A DNA stretch of 64,000 bases, taken from positions 27,845-91,844 of IMG/VR virus record IMGVR_UViG_3300031977_002862. One strand, given 5' to 3'. Below, in pieces: positions 29,294 to 35,188 of this stretch (position 1 is its first letter; every line of letters starts with the position of its first letter). This DNA comes from a virus. The position numbers and the translations under genes are program-made. The notes below the pieces were generated by a model. It was not told where the DNA came from. It saw nothing but the letters and a program-made list of their open reading frames with translations, and did no database searches.

Positions 29294-29465
29294 TTTGCTG
29301 CTCGAATAAAACTATGTGATCTAGTTTTGCTTGATCTATAATCTGCTGGATATGGTCTTCAGAAGTAAGAGTCTGAAAAGGCAATACAATAGTACATAAC
29401 CCAACTATTGGAGAATCATATTCAAATTCTATTCTTCCTTCTTTTGTAAGAGTGTATGGAGTCAT
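29280..29465 (-). CDS. Small hypothetical protein in fibre cassette
   Basis: A 61-aa protein from the ATG that overlaps the preceding stop (ATGA): MTPYTLTKEGRIEFEYD at the start, then a strand-like GLCTIVLPFQTL and a helix with DHIQQIIDQAKLDHI. It overlaps the fibre-like gene start by 14 nt. No family recognised; tight coupling suggests a fibre chaperone or attachment partner. Confidence 0.6.
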   Translation of the reverse strand: MTPYTLTKEGRIEFEYDSPIVGLCTIVLPFQTLTSEDHIQQIIDQAKLDHIVLFEQQNGTD

Positions 29466-29944
29466 TTTCCTCTTTTCCAAAGTTCGCTGCCGTTAGGGTT
29501 TGTGGTGGGCATCTTTTGCCATTTTGAGTTTAATGTTTGAGCTTTTTCAGAATCGGGCAAAACTATGTTTATATCTACAATTCCCCAATCTGAGCGATAA
29601 AGAAGCCACTTCCCCATTTCTGAGCTTGATGCGAGAAGCTCTCCGGTGTCTCTGTAGTCGGGATGAACAATCATACCTCGAATCGAGTAAGTTGCTAAGG
29701 TTTCATACATTCCCGTAATAATTACTACGGGTGTGTTAGTTTCGATTTTTGTAAGAATGCAGGGAGCCCATAAGTTTTCTCGGGGCCCACGATTGACTTC
29801 CCAAGCACGGAATTCTTCGGCATGGTCTAAAATATCTTGTGGACTAAAAATAAATTCGGGAGCATCTACAATACAGCTTTCGATCCAGGTTCGATCGGCT
29901 TCTGTGGGAAGATGCCAGCGATAATTGTCAATATCGTATTGCAT
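29462..29944 (-). CDS. GNAT-like acetyltransferase (putative)
   Basis: The ATG at 29944 has a good GGAGAG ribosome site, giving 160 aa. The central strands (VVIITGMYETLATYSIRGM) and the following IVHPDYRDTGELLASSSEMGKWLL correspond to the GNAT beta4 strand plus the acetyl-CoA pyrophosphate loop (normally R/Q-x-x-G-x-G/A; here RDTGELL, imperfect). The family is common beside fibre genes in marine phages. It may modify a fibre or host surface molecule; catalytic competence is uncertain. Confidence 0.55.
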   Translation of the reverse strand: MQYDIDNYRWHLPTEADRTWIESCIVDAPEFIFSPQDILDHAEEFRAWEVNRGPRENLWAPCILTKIETNTPVVIITGMYETLATYSIRGMIVHPDYRDTGELLASSSEMGKWLLYRSDWGIVDINIVLPDSEKAQTLNSKWQKMPTTNPNGSELWKRGK

Positions 29945-29963
29945 AGAACTCTCCAAAAGATAT

Positions 29964-29992
29964 ATTCTAATTTACTCGAAGGTAAAAGTCAA
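29964..29992 (-). promoter_or_regulatory. Sigma70-like promoter for the fibre cassette
   Basis: TTGACT, 17 bp, TAGAAT on the minus strand. The first ATG lies about 20 nt downstream with a GGAGAG ribosome site. Confidence 0.7.
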
Positions 29993-30024
29993 GAAAAATT
30001 TTTGGGAGAAGGTGTGGAAAAGAC

Positions 30025-30053
30025 TTGACAAGCTAGTCTTTTGGGCATATACT
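30025..30053 (+). promoter_or_regulatory. Antisense promoter-like element
   Basis: TTGACA, 17 bp, TATACT on the plus strand, at the 3' end of a minus-strand gene. It would transcribe rightwards, antisense to two small secreted-protein genes. The same bases form a weak AAGACT/AGTCTT stem, so it may instead belong to a terminator. Confidence 0.4.
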
Positions 30054-30284
30054 AGAGGCATATTCGGGGTCGTATTGAGTCCATACTTCACACTGAAGAA
30101 TCGGATCGAGACCACCATTGAGGCTTTTCAAATATTTTTTTCTTTTGGGAGAGTTGAGGGGCTTCATTCGATACTCGCAGTAGCTTTCACCTCTTTTTTG
30201 GCAGGCTAGAATCTTTCTCTCGATGTGTTCGGAGTACAGAATACCTCCGGGGAGGAGAAGAAGAAAGAGAAGCACGGCACCCAT
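30033..30284 (-). CDS. Small exported or membrane-anchored protein
   Basis: The 83-aa product starts MGAVLLFLLLLPGGILY, a strong hydrophobic N-terminal segment, followed by a short basic region with several cysteines (ACQKRGESYC, QCEVW, SSIC) that could form disulfides in the periplasm. No lipobox is clear. It lies at the left edge of the minus-strand block with a second exported protein upstream. Function unknown. Confidence 0.6.
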   Translation of the reverse strand: MGAVLLFLLLLPGGILYSEHIERKILACQKRGESYCEYRMKPLNSPKRKKYLKSLNGGLDPILQCEVWTQYDPEYASSICPKD

Positions 30285-30352
30285 TTAGGCGTACCGTGTT
30301 TCGTCTTCGGTTTCAAAAATTGTGGGGCAGAGAGCGCGGCAGGAGGGTTCCT

Positions 30353-30571
30353 TTAGGCTTCTGCGTCTTGCGACTTTTTTGAGACAGTGTACCCTGCCTT
30401 TTCCCACTCTGCAATCGTGCGACACTTTTTCACTTTGCGTGAGCCAGTAACGGTTGCGACTTCTACACGAGCACAGAAAACTTCTCCGTCTTCGGATTTG
30501 GCGACATAATCTTTCTCATCTGCTAGAAGAGCGAAGGGCGAGAGAAGTACAGCGGCGAGTAAATATTTCAT
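30353..30571 (-). CDS. Small periplasmic protein with signal peptide
   Basis: The 72-aa precursor has a textbook signal peptide (MKYLLAAVLLSPFALLA, likely cut after LLA) and a mature part of about 55 residues with two Cys (VFCARV, KKCRTI). It contains an R-T-I-A-E-W-E-K-A-G type helix seen in many small exported proteins. It is the first gene leftwards from the divergent control region. Role unknown; possibly superinfection or envelope related. Confidence 0.65.
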   Translation of the reverse strand: MKYLLAAVLLSPFALLADEKDYVAKSEDGEVFCARVEVATVTGSRKVKKCRTIAEWEKAGYTVSKKSQDAEA

Positions 30572-30864
30572 TTGATTGTTCCTTGTCTGGGCTTTGAAAT
30601 CTTTGTTGATTTCGGTGCATATTATACAGGTCGTGTGTTGCTTTTTGATAAAGATTTTGTTAAGATTCGGTTAAGATTAGCACCATTTGCGGTTCAAAAA
30701 TACCCCAAGTTGCGCATGAAGGTGGGCGCGAGCGCGCGCTTATAACTTTTGTCTATAAACCGCCCCCTCTATATAACAAATTAATCTAAAAAAATATTTG
30801 CAAAGGGCTTGTGCTCTCGGTCGCGATATGCGAGAATCATCCTATCAATTAAGGATGAAACGAA
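30572..30864. promoter_or_regulatory. Divergent control region with TTAA-N7-TTAA box
   Basis: This 293-bp gap separates the leftward virion block from the rightward early block. On the minus strand a TATAAT box lies near 30620. TTAAGATTCGGTTAAGATT (30660-30678) contains a TTAA-N7-TTAA direct repeat, the shape of a CtrA-type site. A GC-rich run (GGCGCGAGCGCGCGC) and an AT-rich stretch follow. A weak rightward promoter (TTGTGC, 17 bp, GAGAAT) may precede the first plus-strand gene. No ORF with a credible start is seen. Confidence 0.5.
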
Positions 30865-31062
30865 ATGACTAGCTACACAATCAGCCACTTTCAAAAGGTT
30901 AACGCTAACGCCAGCAAAGCAAGCCGCTTTGTCATTGAAGCTCACAACATCCGCAACGCAATGCGGAAGCTTTGGGACGCTCACGGCGTCAACCTAATCA
31001 ACGGCGACACCATCACATGGCAAGATGGCGGCCGCTTCCACCGTTTAATGATTAACCAATAA
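30865..31062 (+). CDS. Hypothetical early protein
   Basis: A 65-aa soluble basic protein (MTSYTISHFQKVNANASKAS at the start, later TWQDGGRFHRLMINQ). It is the first rightward gene after the divergent region, and its GC-rich codon use is shared with the next genes up to 33.6 kb. No known family recognised; a host-takeover function is possible from its position alone. Confidence 0.65.
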   Translation: MTSYTISHFQKVNANASKASRFVIEAHNIRNAMRKLWDAHGVNLINGDTITWQDGGRFHRLMINQ

Positions 31063-31074
31063 GGGGGTCAGGTC

Positions 31075-31239
31075 ATGGCTTTTCTTCTGAAATTTTTGCT
31101 AGAGGCTTGGGCGATCATCGCGCTAATAATTGGCATGATTACTGCTTTCCTCGGCGCTCCGCTTTGGGCCGCCTTCCCAATCGTTTGCGCGATCGCTTGC
31201 GCTTATTCAGCAAGCCTCATTGATGAAATTCTGGAATAG
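31075..31239 (+). CDS. Small two-segment membrane protein
   Basis: A 54-aa ORF with an AGGGGGT ribosome-site-like run upstream: MAFLLKFLLEAWAIIALIIG and a second hydrophobic stretch AAFPIVCAIACAYSASLI. Almost the whole protein is membrane-embedded. It lies 12 nt after the preceding gene. Unknown function. Confidence 0.55.
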   Translation: MAFLLKFLLEAWAIIALIIGMITAFLGAPLWAAFPIVCAIACAYSASLIDEILE

Positions 31240-31318
31240 GATATATTCCGGATTTTCTCTGGACTTTTTCAAAAACCGCAGGCATACTATGCCTGTTCAA
31301 TCAACTAAAGGAGACGCT

Positions 31319-31621
31319 ATGTCTAACTACTCAACTTCAATGGTAACTGCTCTTCAATCTCAATCTTGGGATTATGAGAGCGCCTCGGCCTTCGCTGCCG
31401 AGCACAATCTGTCGGTTCGTTCTGTCATCTCCAAGATTAAAAATCTTGACCTTGACTATACGCCAAAGCCTAAGACGGTTTCCACCGCTGGCCCTCGCGT
31501 TGTCAAAGCTGACATTGTGGACGCCATCACCAAGGCGCTAGACGCTGACCCCGACTCGCTCGCGGGTCTGGCTAAAGCTGACGCTCGCGCACTCAACGCG
31601 CTATTGATGGCGATTAGCTAA
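31319..31621 (+). CDS. Small HTH-like DNA-binding protein (paralogue family, copy 1)
   Basis: The start with an AGGAG site gives 100 aa. Residues about 15-45 contain a helix-turn-helix-like pattern ending LSVRSVISKIKNLDLDY. The second half is a helical module (VKADIVDAITKALD, then SLAGLAKADARALNALL). Both halves are shared with the protein at 34010-34321 and, more distantly, with those at 37060, 60102 and 63645. A 7-bp hairpin (31279-31295) precedes the ribosome site. Probably a phage regulator or nucleoid protein. Confidence 0.7.
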   Translation: MSNYSTSMVTALQSQSWDYESASAFAAEHNLSVRSVISKIKNLDLDYTPKPKTVSTAGPRVVKADIVDAITKALDADPDSLAGLAKADARALNALLMAIS

Positions 31622-31821
31622 TGCTTATCAATGCCTCCGCTTGGGTTGGGACCGCTCTCATGGGGGCGGCTCCCTTCCTCATCGACTCGGCCACTGGTAA
31701 GATCATGGCAATTTTAGGGCTCGCGCTTTTATGCTTGCAAGCCTACGATAAAAAATGCTACAATCTGATCATATTAAACTTGATAGGAATTTTCGGTTAT
31801 GCTTCACACTTTTATCTTTGA
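31621..31821 (+). CDS. Small membrane protein
   Basis: The 66-aa protein overlaps the previous stop by TAATG. It has at least two hydrophobic stretches (WVGTALMGAAPFLI; KIMAILGLALLCLQAY) and a third one at the C-terminus (LIILNLIGIFGYASHF), a three-helix pattern like small inner-membrane transporters or holin-type proteins. It overlaps the next gene by 23 nt. Confidence 0.6.
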   Translation: MLINASAWVGTALMGAAPFLIDSATGKIMAILGLALLCLQAYDKKCYNLIILNLIGIFGYASHFYL

Positions 31822-32263
31822 TCTCGACGGCACGACCGTCAACTCTGATCACCGACTCGGCGAGACTCTCGCAGACTGGCGCAGGATGAATACTCCCGCC
31901 AACATTATGCGAGATACTCCGCTCCCGTTGGCCGAGCAAATGCGCCAGGCCATCCGCGATGGTTTGGACGTTGTGATCTTGACCTCGCGTGTTATGGGTC
32001 ACGCTGACCGCGTTTGGCTACATGCTCACGGCATGGTTGCCCCTGTCATTATGTCGCGGCATATCAGCGACAATCGTCCGGCTGGTGAATACAAGCTTGC
32101 TAAACTTCACGAGCTTGCCGTTGATCGTCGCGTCTCATTCCGCGATCTGGCCGCCTCGGTCGTCATGTGGGATGATGACTCGGATGTCCAACAAACTCTC
32201 GCAAATGCTGGCGTTCGCGTCATCGATCCTGTAAACTTCAATCAATTAGCAGAGGCTATCTAA
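31799..32263 (+). CDS. HAD-family phosphatase (polynucleotide 3'-phosphatase-like)
   Basis: The 154-aa protein has the HAD motifs: FDLDGT with the nucleophile Asp near residue 8, VILTSR (motif II), a Lys in EYKLAKL (motif III) and VVMWDDDSD (motif IV). This architecture and size match the phosphatase domain of T4 PseT-like polynucleotide kinases; a kinase domain is absent. It would remove 3'-phosphates from nucleic acid ends or act on a small phosphorylated substrate. It overlaps its neighbours by 23 nt and 1 nt. Confidence 0.75.
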   Translation: MLHTFIFDLDGTTVNSDHRLGETLADWRRMNTPANIMRDTPLPLAEQMRQAIRDGLDVVILTSRVMGHADRVWLHAHGMVAPVIMSRHISDNRPAGEYKLAKLHELAVDRRVSFRDLAASVVMWDDDSDVQQTLANAGVRVIDPVNFNQLAEAI

Positions 32264-32931
32264 TGAAACAGATTATCCTAACCCTTGACACTGAAACCGC
32301 AGACCTAACCGGTGATGTCTATGATGTTGGCTTTGTGGTTCATACGCGAGACGGTGAGATTCTCGAAACTTACAATGCGCTCGTTGAAGAGATCTTCACG
32401 GATGCTAAGAAAATGATGGGCGCATTCTATGCTTCAAAACTTTTCACCCACTACAGCAAAATGCTTTCCGAGCAATCTATCGGCTTTGCATCTTGGGGTG
32501 ATATCGTTGCCAACATTCAACGCGCTATCGCGGAGCATGGCGTTACCACTATCGCCGCCTACAATCTCGGCTTTGACCGTCGTGTCATGCGAAACACTCA
32601 CCGAGCGCTCGGCTTTTCTGGCTCCATTTGTCCGGCTGGCTTGCAACAGCTCGACATCTGGCAATTTGCCTGCGAAACCAAATTGAGCCAAGCCACCTAC
32701 AAAAAACTCGCTCGTGAGGCTGGCTGGGTTTCTGCCGCTGGCAATATCAAGACGGGCGCAGAATACGCATATCGATTTTGCTCTGGCGATTTTGGATTTA
32801 TCGAAGATCATACCGCCTTGAGCGATGCTTTAATCGAGGTTCAGATTCTCGCGGCTTGCTTTGCAACCAAGAAAAAAATTCCGTATAATATCGTGAACGG
32901 CGCACCTTGGAGGATTGTAAACAATGGCTAA
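32263..32931 (+). CDS. DEDD-type 3'-5' exonuclease
   Basis: The 222-aa protein shows exonuclease motifs in order: ILTLDTETA (Exo I, Asp8/Glu10), AAYNLGFDRRVM (Exo II) and a C-terminal HTALSDALIEVQIL (Exo III, DEDDh type with His before the Asp). It resembles the DnaQ/RNase T superfamily as a stand-alone enzyme; in phages these serve as proofreading or DNA-turnover nucleases. It is coupled to the phosphatase gene by TAATG. Codons are GC-richer than in the virion block. Confidence 0.8.
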   Translation: MKQIILTLDTETADLTGDVYDVGFVVHTRDGEILETYNALVEEIFTDAKKMMGAFYASKLFTHYSKMLSEQSIGFASWGDIVANIQRAIAEHGVTTIAAYNLGFDRRVMRNTHRALGFSGSICPAGLQQLDIWQFACETKLSQATYKKLAREAGWVSAAGNIKTGAEYAYRFCSGDFGFIEDHTALSDALIEVQILAACFATKKKIPYNIVNGAPWRIVNNG

Positions 32932-33031
32932 AAAATTCGCAGCTCTGGCTTTCAAAGCCTATCTTGTTTATTCCGTCACCGCTGACTTGCTCGTCATCGC
33001 TGGCATAATTTACCTAATCTTTGGAGGCTAG
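32924..33031 (+). CDS. 35-aa single-pass membrane peptide
   Basis: ATG start inside the exonuclease 3' end: MAKKFAALAFKAYLVYS followed by a hydrophobic segment LLVIAGIIYLIFGG. It is directly followed by the polyphosphate kinase gene after 3 nt, and its last codons supply that gene's GGAGG ribosome site, which supports translation of both. Confidence 0.45.
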   Translation: MAKKFAALAFKAYLVYSVTADLLVIAGIIYLIFGG

Positions 33032-33034
33032 AAA

Positions 33035-33643
33035 ATGCTCAAGGAACAACAAGCAAGACTCAATCGGATTTTAGACTCTCGGGGGCATGGCGGGATTGCC
33101 GTTGTGCTTGAAGGTCGCGACACTGCCGGAAAATCTAGCACGATTCGCGAGGTTACGCATTATCTGAATCCGGCAAAATACAGCGTGCATCTCTCGCGCA
33201 AGCCTAGCAAATCCACCATGAAACACTGGCTCGGGTATTGGTCAAAACGAATGCCCGCAACGAATCAAATCGTATTTTACGATCGAAGCTGGTATTCTCG
33301 CGCAATGGTTCAACGCATGAACGGCTGGTGCTCAGAAACTCAATATGAGAATTTTCTGGCAAAGCATAAATCATGGGAAGAAAAGCAGGGCTTGCGTTTT
33401 ATTAAATTCTGGCTTTCGATTTCAGAAGAGGAACAACGCCGCCGAATTGAACGCCGCAAAGCTTCGCCTCTCACCTATTGGAAATTTTCCGAGAATGACG
33501 AAAATGCGCTCTCGTATTATGACCGCATGACGCTCTTAAAGGAGCGCGTCATTGATTCCGATTGGCACGTGATCGACTACAACGACAAGCGCCAGGGCAT
33601 CCTTGACCTCACCACCCGCCTCTGTGACCTGCTAGAATCCTAG
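33035..33643 (+). CDS. ppk2: Polyphosphate kinase 2 (PPK2) family enzyme
   Basis: The 202-aa protein has the PPK2 core: Walker A in VVLEGRDTAGKSSTI (residues about 24-38), the Trp/Tyr lid region HWLGYWSKRMP and Walker B/loop FYDRSWYSRAMV (about 81-92), then the Arg-rich helix RRIERR. PPK2 enzymes transfer phosphate from polyphosphate to nucleoside mono- or diphosphates, or the reverse. In a phage this could recharge NDPs to NTPs from host polyphosphate stores. Slightly shorter than bacterial enzymes (230-300 aa), it retains the catalytic motifs. A hairpin terminator overlaps its stop codon. Confidence 0.88.
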   Translation: MLKEQQARLNRILDSRGHGGIAVVLEGRDTAGKSSTIREVTHYLNPAKYSVHLSRKPSKSTMKHWLGYWSKRMPATNQIVFYDRSWYSRAMVQRMNGWCSETQYENFLAKHKSWEEKQGLRFIKFWLSISEEEQRRRIERRKASPLTYWKFSENDENALSYYDRMTLLKERVIDSDWHVIDYNDKRQGILDLTTRLCDLLES

Positions 33644-33650
33644 CAGGTTT
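33628..33650. terminator. Hairpin terminator at the end of ppk2
   Basis: CCTGCTAG, a 4-nt loop and CTAGCAGG form a perfect 8-bp stem spanning the ppk2 stop codon, followed by only TTT. It could also stop leftward transcription from the promoter at 33851-33879. Confidence 0.6.
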
Positions 33651-33664
33651 CATGCCAACTTTTT

Positions 33665-33680
33665 TGTTTCACGTGAAACA
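33665..33680. other. parS-like ParB binding site (16-bp perfect palindrome)
   Basis: The sequence TGTTTCACGTGAAACA is a complete palindrome and identical to the well-known bacterial chromosomal parS consensus bound by ParB/Spo0J. The random expectation of an exact 16-mer in 64 kb is of order 1e-5. No ParB or ParA gene is visible in this window, so it may recruit the host ParB or one encoded elsewhere in the phage. Confidence 0.8.
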
Positions 33681-33850
33681 TGAGAAAAACGCGCTAACCC
33701 CTTGATTTTATTGGATTTTTGGCGCGCGGGCGCCAGTGCGAAAGTGAAGTTCTGAACCTATGTGGCGCGCGTAAAATTTCGAGAGTGCAGTTTCGAGGCT
33801 ATAGTCTCTTATAGCAAGAACCGTGCCAAGTTTTCGGCGCGGCCGCGCCT

Positions 33851-33879
33851 ATTATAGTGCAGTTCCGAACCTATGTCAA
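33851..33879 (-). promoter_or_regulatory. Leftward sigma70-like promoter in gene-free region
   Basis: TTGACA, 17 bp, TATAAT on the minus strand. The only downstream target before the ppk2 terminator hairpin is about 200 nt of non-coding DNA, across the parS site, so the product would be a small RNA. Confidence 0.7.
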
Positions 33880-33935
33880 GAGTTTTTTACACTTGATGTG
33901 AAAAAAATTATTTCACCTAGTCTCCTAAAAAATTG

Positions 33936-33964
33936 TTGACACGGCTTGCTCCATCCCATATAAT
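33936..33964 (+). promoter_or_regulatory. Rightward sigma70-like promoter for the HTH gene
   Basis: TTGACA, 17 bp, TATAAT; the leader continues ATCCGCATTGATTGAGAG, related to the common ATTGAATG leader of other promoters here. The start codon follows after about 45 nt. Confidence 0.85.
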
Positions 33965-34009
33965 ATCCGCATTGATTGAGAGAACACACACAAACAAAAG
34001 GAAAAATTT

Positions 34010-34321
34010 ATGTCTGCATACACTGATAAAATGGTAAACGAACTCAAAGCTGTTGACTCTTGGAACTACGACCTTGCCTCCGACTATGCCGCTCTGCACG
34101 GCCTGTCAGTACGCTCTGTCATCTCCAAGCTCAAGAACTTAGACATTGACTACACGCCCAAGCCTGTTGTCAAAGCAGCAAGCCCACGCATTCGCAAGGC
34201 TGACATTGTTGTCCAGATTGCCGAAGCATTAGGCATGGCTGACAATGCCGAAGCCCTGGCGGGATTGGAGAAAGCTGACGCACGCTCGCTCACTGCAGTG
34301 CTCAAGCAATTGCCCTGCTAA
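34010..34321 (+). CDS. Small HTH-like DNA-binding protein (paralogue family, copy 2)
   Basis: The 103-aa protein has the same two-module layout as the one at 31319-31621: a helix-turn-helix-like segment ending LSVRSVISKLKNLDIDYTPK, and a helical module with RKADIVVQIAEALG and LAGLEKADARSLTAVL. It is monocistronic: strong promoter upstream, strong terminator downstream. That suggests abundant, independently controlled expression, as for a regulator or nucleoid-associated protein. Confidence 0.75.
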   Translation: MSAYTDKMVNELKAVDSWNYDLASDYAALHGLSVRSVISKLKNLDIDYTPKPVVKAASPRIRKADIVVQIAEALGMADNAEALAGLEKADARSLTAVLKQLPC

Positions 34322-34337
34322 GGCTTGCTGAAACCAC

Positions 34338-34362
34338 AAAGCCCCGATAAGGGGCTTTTTTT
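34338..34362 (+). terminator. Intrinsic terminator
   Basis: AAGCCCC, GATAA loop, GGGGCTT and a following run of seven T form a canonical rho-independent terminator right after the HTH gene. Confidence 0.92.
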
Positions 34363-34388
34363 ATGCCTGTAGAAAGCGCTCGGCGCCA

Positions 34389-34417
34389 ATTTTAGTGCCA
34401 AAGTGATGGCATGTCAA
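34389..34417 (-). promoter_or_regulatory. Leftward promoter-like element antisense to the HTH gene
   Basis: TTGACA, 17 bp, TAAAAT on the minus strand. It is followed downstream by TTGGCGCC, just as the leftward promoter at 33851 is followed by AGGCGCGG. It would produce an RNA antisense to the HTH gene and its terminator. Confidence 0.5.
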
Positions 34418-34735
34418 GAGTTTTTTAAATTTTAGCACTTATTTAAGTTTTAGAAGGTCTTGTCGGGGCAAGAGCAAGTTTTTTTAACTTTTTAAGACTT
34501 TTGCAAGCAAATAAAACTTGACCCGAAGTGGTCGTGAGCGCCCGCCCCCGATAAAATTTGCGTCTGCTCTCAGAAGCCCCGGAAAGTAAGAAAACCACCT
34601 AAATTTTGTGTAGATCTACCTATTTTTTAGGTAAAATTTACGGTTTTTAGTTTTTGACGTGGTGCCTAAATTAGTTTTTTAAGTAAAATTTACGATTTTT
34701 TTCATAGGTCCGGTGTAAATATCTTTTGACACAGT
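34418..34735. other. AT-rich gene-free region with operator-like repeats
   Basis: About 320 bp without a credible ORF. It contains runs of T/A, a GC-rich island (GTGAGCGCCCGCCCCCG near 34530) and two copies of a palindrome-bearing repeat just upstream of the next promoter. It probably regulates the early operon starting at 34778. Confidence 0.45.
34625..34702. repeat. Pair of operator-like direct repeats (GTAAAATTTAC)
   Basis: Two imperfect ~26-nt copies 50 bp apart, TTTTTTAGGTAAAATTTACG (near 34625) and TTTTTTAAGTAAAATTTACG (near 34675), each holding the 11-bp palindrome GTAAAATTTAC. They end about 35 bp before the -35 box of the promoter at 34736, the geometry of a regulator binding site. 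Confidence 0.65.
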
Positions 34736-34764
34736 TGCTCTCAGCTCGTATAATATACGGAAAT
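34736..34764 (+). promoter_or_regulatory. Sigma70-like promoter of the early small-gene operon
   Basis: TTGACA, 17 bp, TATAAT, followed by a short leader with TTAGGAG before the metallopeptidase ATG. It lies downstream of the operator-like repeats. Confidence 0.88.
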
Positions 34765-34777
34765 TAGGAGCAAAATT

Positions 34778-35188
34778 ATGATGTTAAAAAAGTTAGAGAT
34801 TGCAAGAATTACGATGGAGTTGGTATCCGACTACTTCGGGCTGCACGGCACTCGTGTTAAAGTTGTGCCCACCAGAGAAGTAGGAGACCAAGATAACGCG
34901 TACCTCAAGCCCATTTCGGACTGGGAGTATGAGATCGAAGTGCATCCTGACTTTATGAAAAACTCTACAGAAGAAGAGTTAGTCAAAGTTATTGCTCACG
35001 AAATGACTCACGTAAAACAGTATGAATACGACGACCTTGAACTTGGTGTGAAGTGCCAATACTGGAAAGGTGAGATATATGACGAAGAGGTCGAAGGCTA
35101 CTGGTTTATGCCTTGGGAGATTGAAGCCCGAGGTTATGAAGCAGCCTTCTGGGCTCTTTATTCAGACAAATGGGAGCAGTATGTCTAG
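34778..35188 (+). CDS. HExxH zinc metallopeptidase-like protein
   Basis: The 136-aa protein carries IAHEMTHVKQYEYDD, a gluzincin-type HExxH zinc site (about residues 72-76), and a downstream glutamate in PWEIEARGYEAAF that could be the third ligand. An N-terminal strand/helix region precedes it. Similar short proteases occur in phages, but their targets are unknown; a role in host-protein processing right after infection is possible given the strong early-type promoter. First gene of a long operon of tiny genes. Confidence 0.75.
   Translation: MMLKKLEIARITMELVSDYFGLHGTRVKVVPTREVGDQDNAYLKPISDWEYEIEVHPDFMKNSTEEELVKVIAHEMTHVKQYEYDDLELGVKCQYWKGEIYDEEVEGYWFMPWEIEARGYEAAFWALYSDKWEQYV

Larger units (their letters stand above)
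33644..34009. other. Intergenic regulatory/partition region
   Basis: No credible ORF. In order it holds a perfect parS palindrome and two GC-rich palindromes (GGCGCGCGGGCGCC near 33721, GGCGCGGCCGCGCC near 33836). It also has three diverged copies of a motif resembling CAGTTCCGAACCTATGT (near 33745, 33788 and 33860), a leftward and a rightward promoter. The GC-rich palindromes are unusual in this AT-rich genome. It looks like a centromere, origin or regulatory hub. Confidence 0.6.

Noticed and set aside
33721-33849. GC-rich palindromes as restriction-modification or attachment sites
   Set aside because: No integrase, repeat partner or methyltransferase context is visible; kept only as part of the regulatory region.
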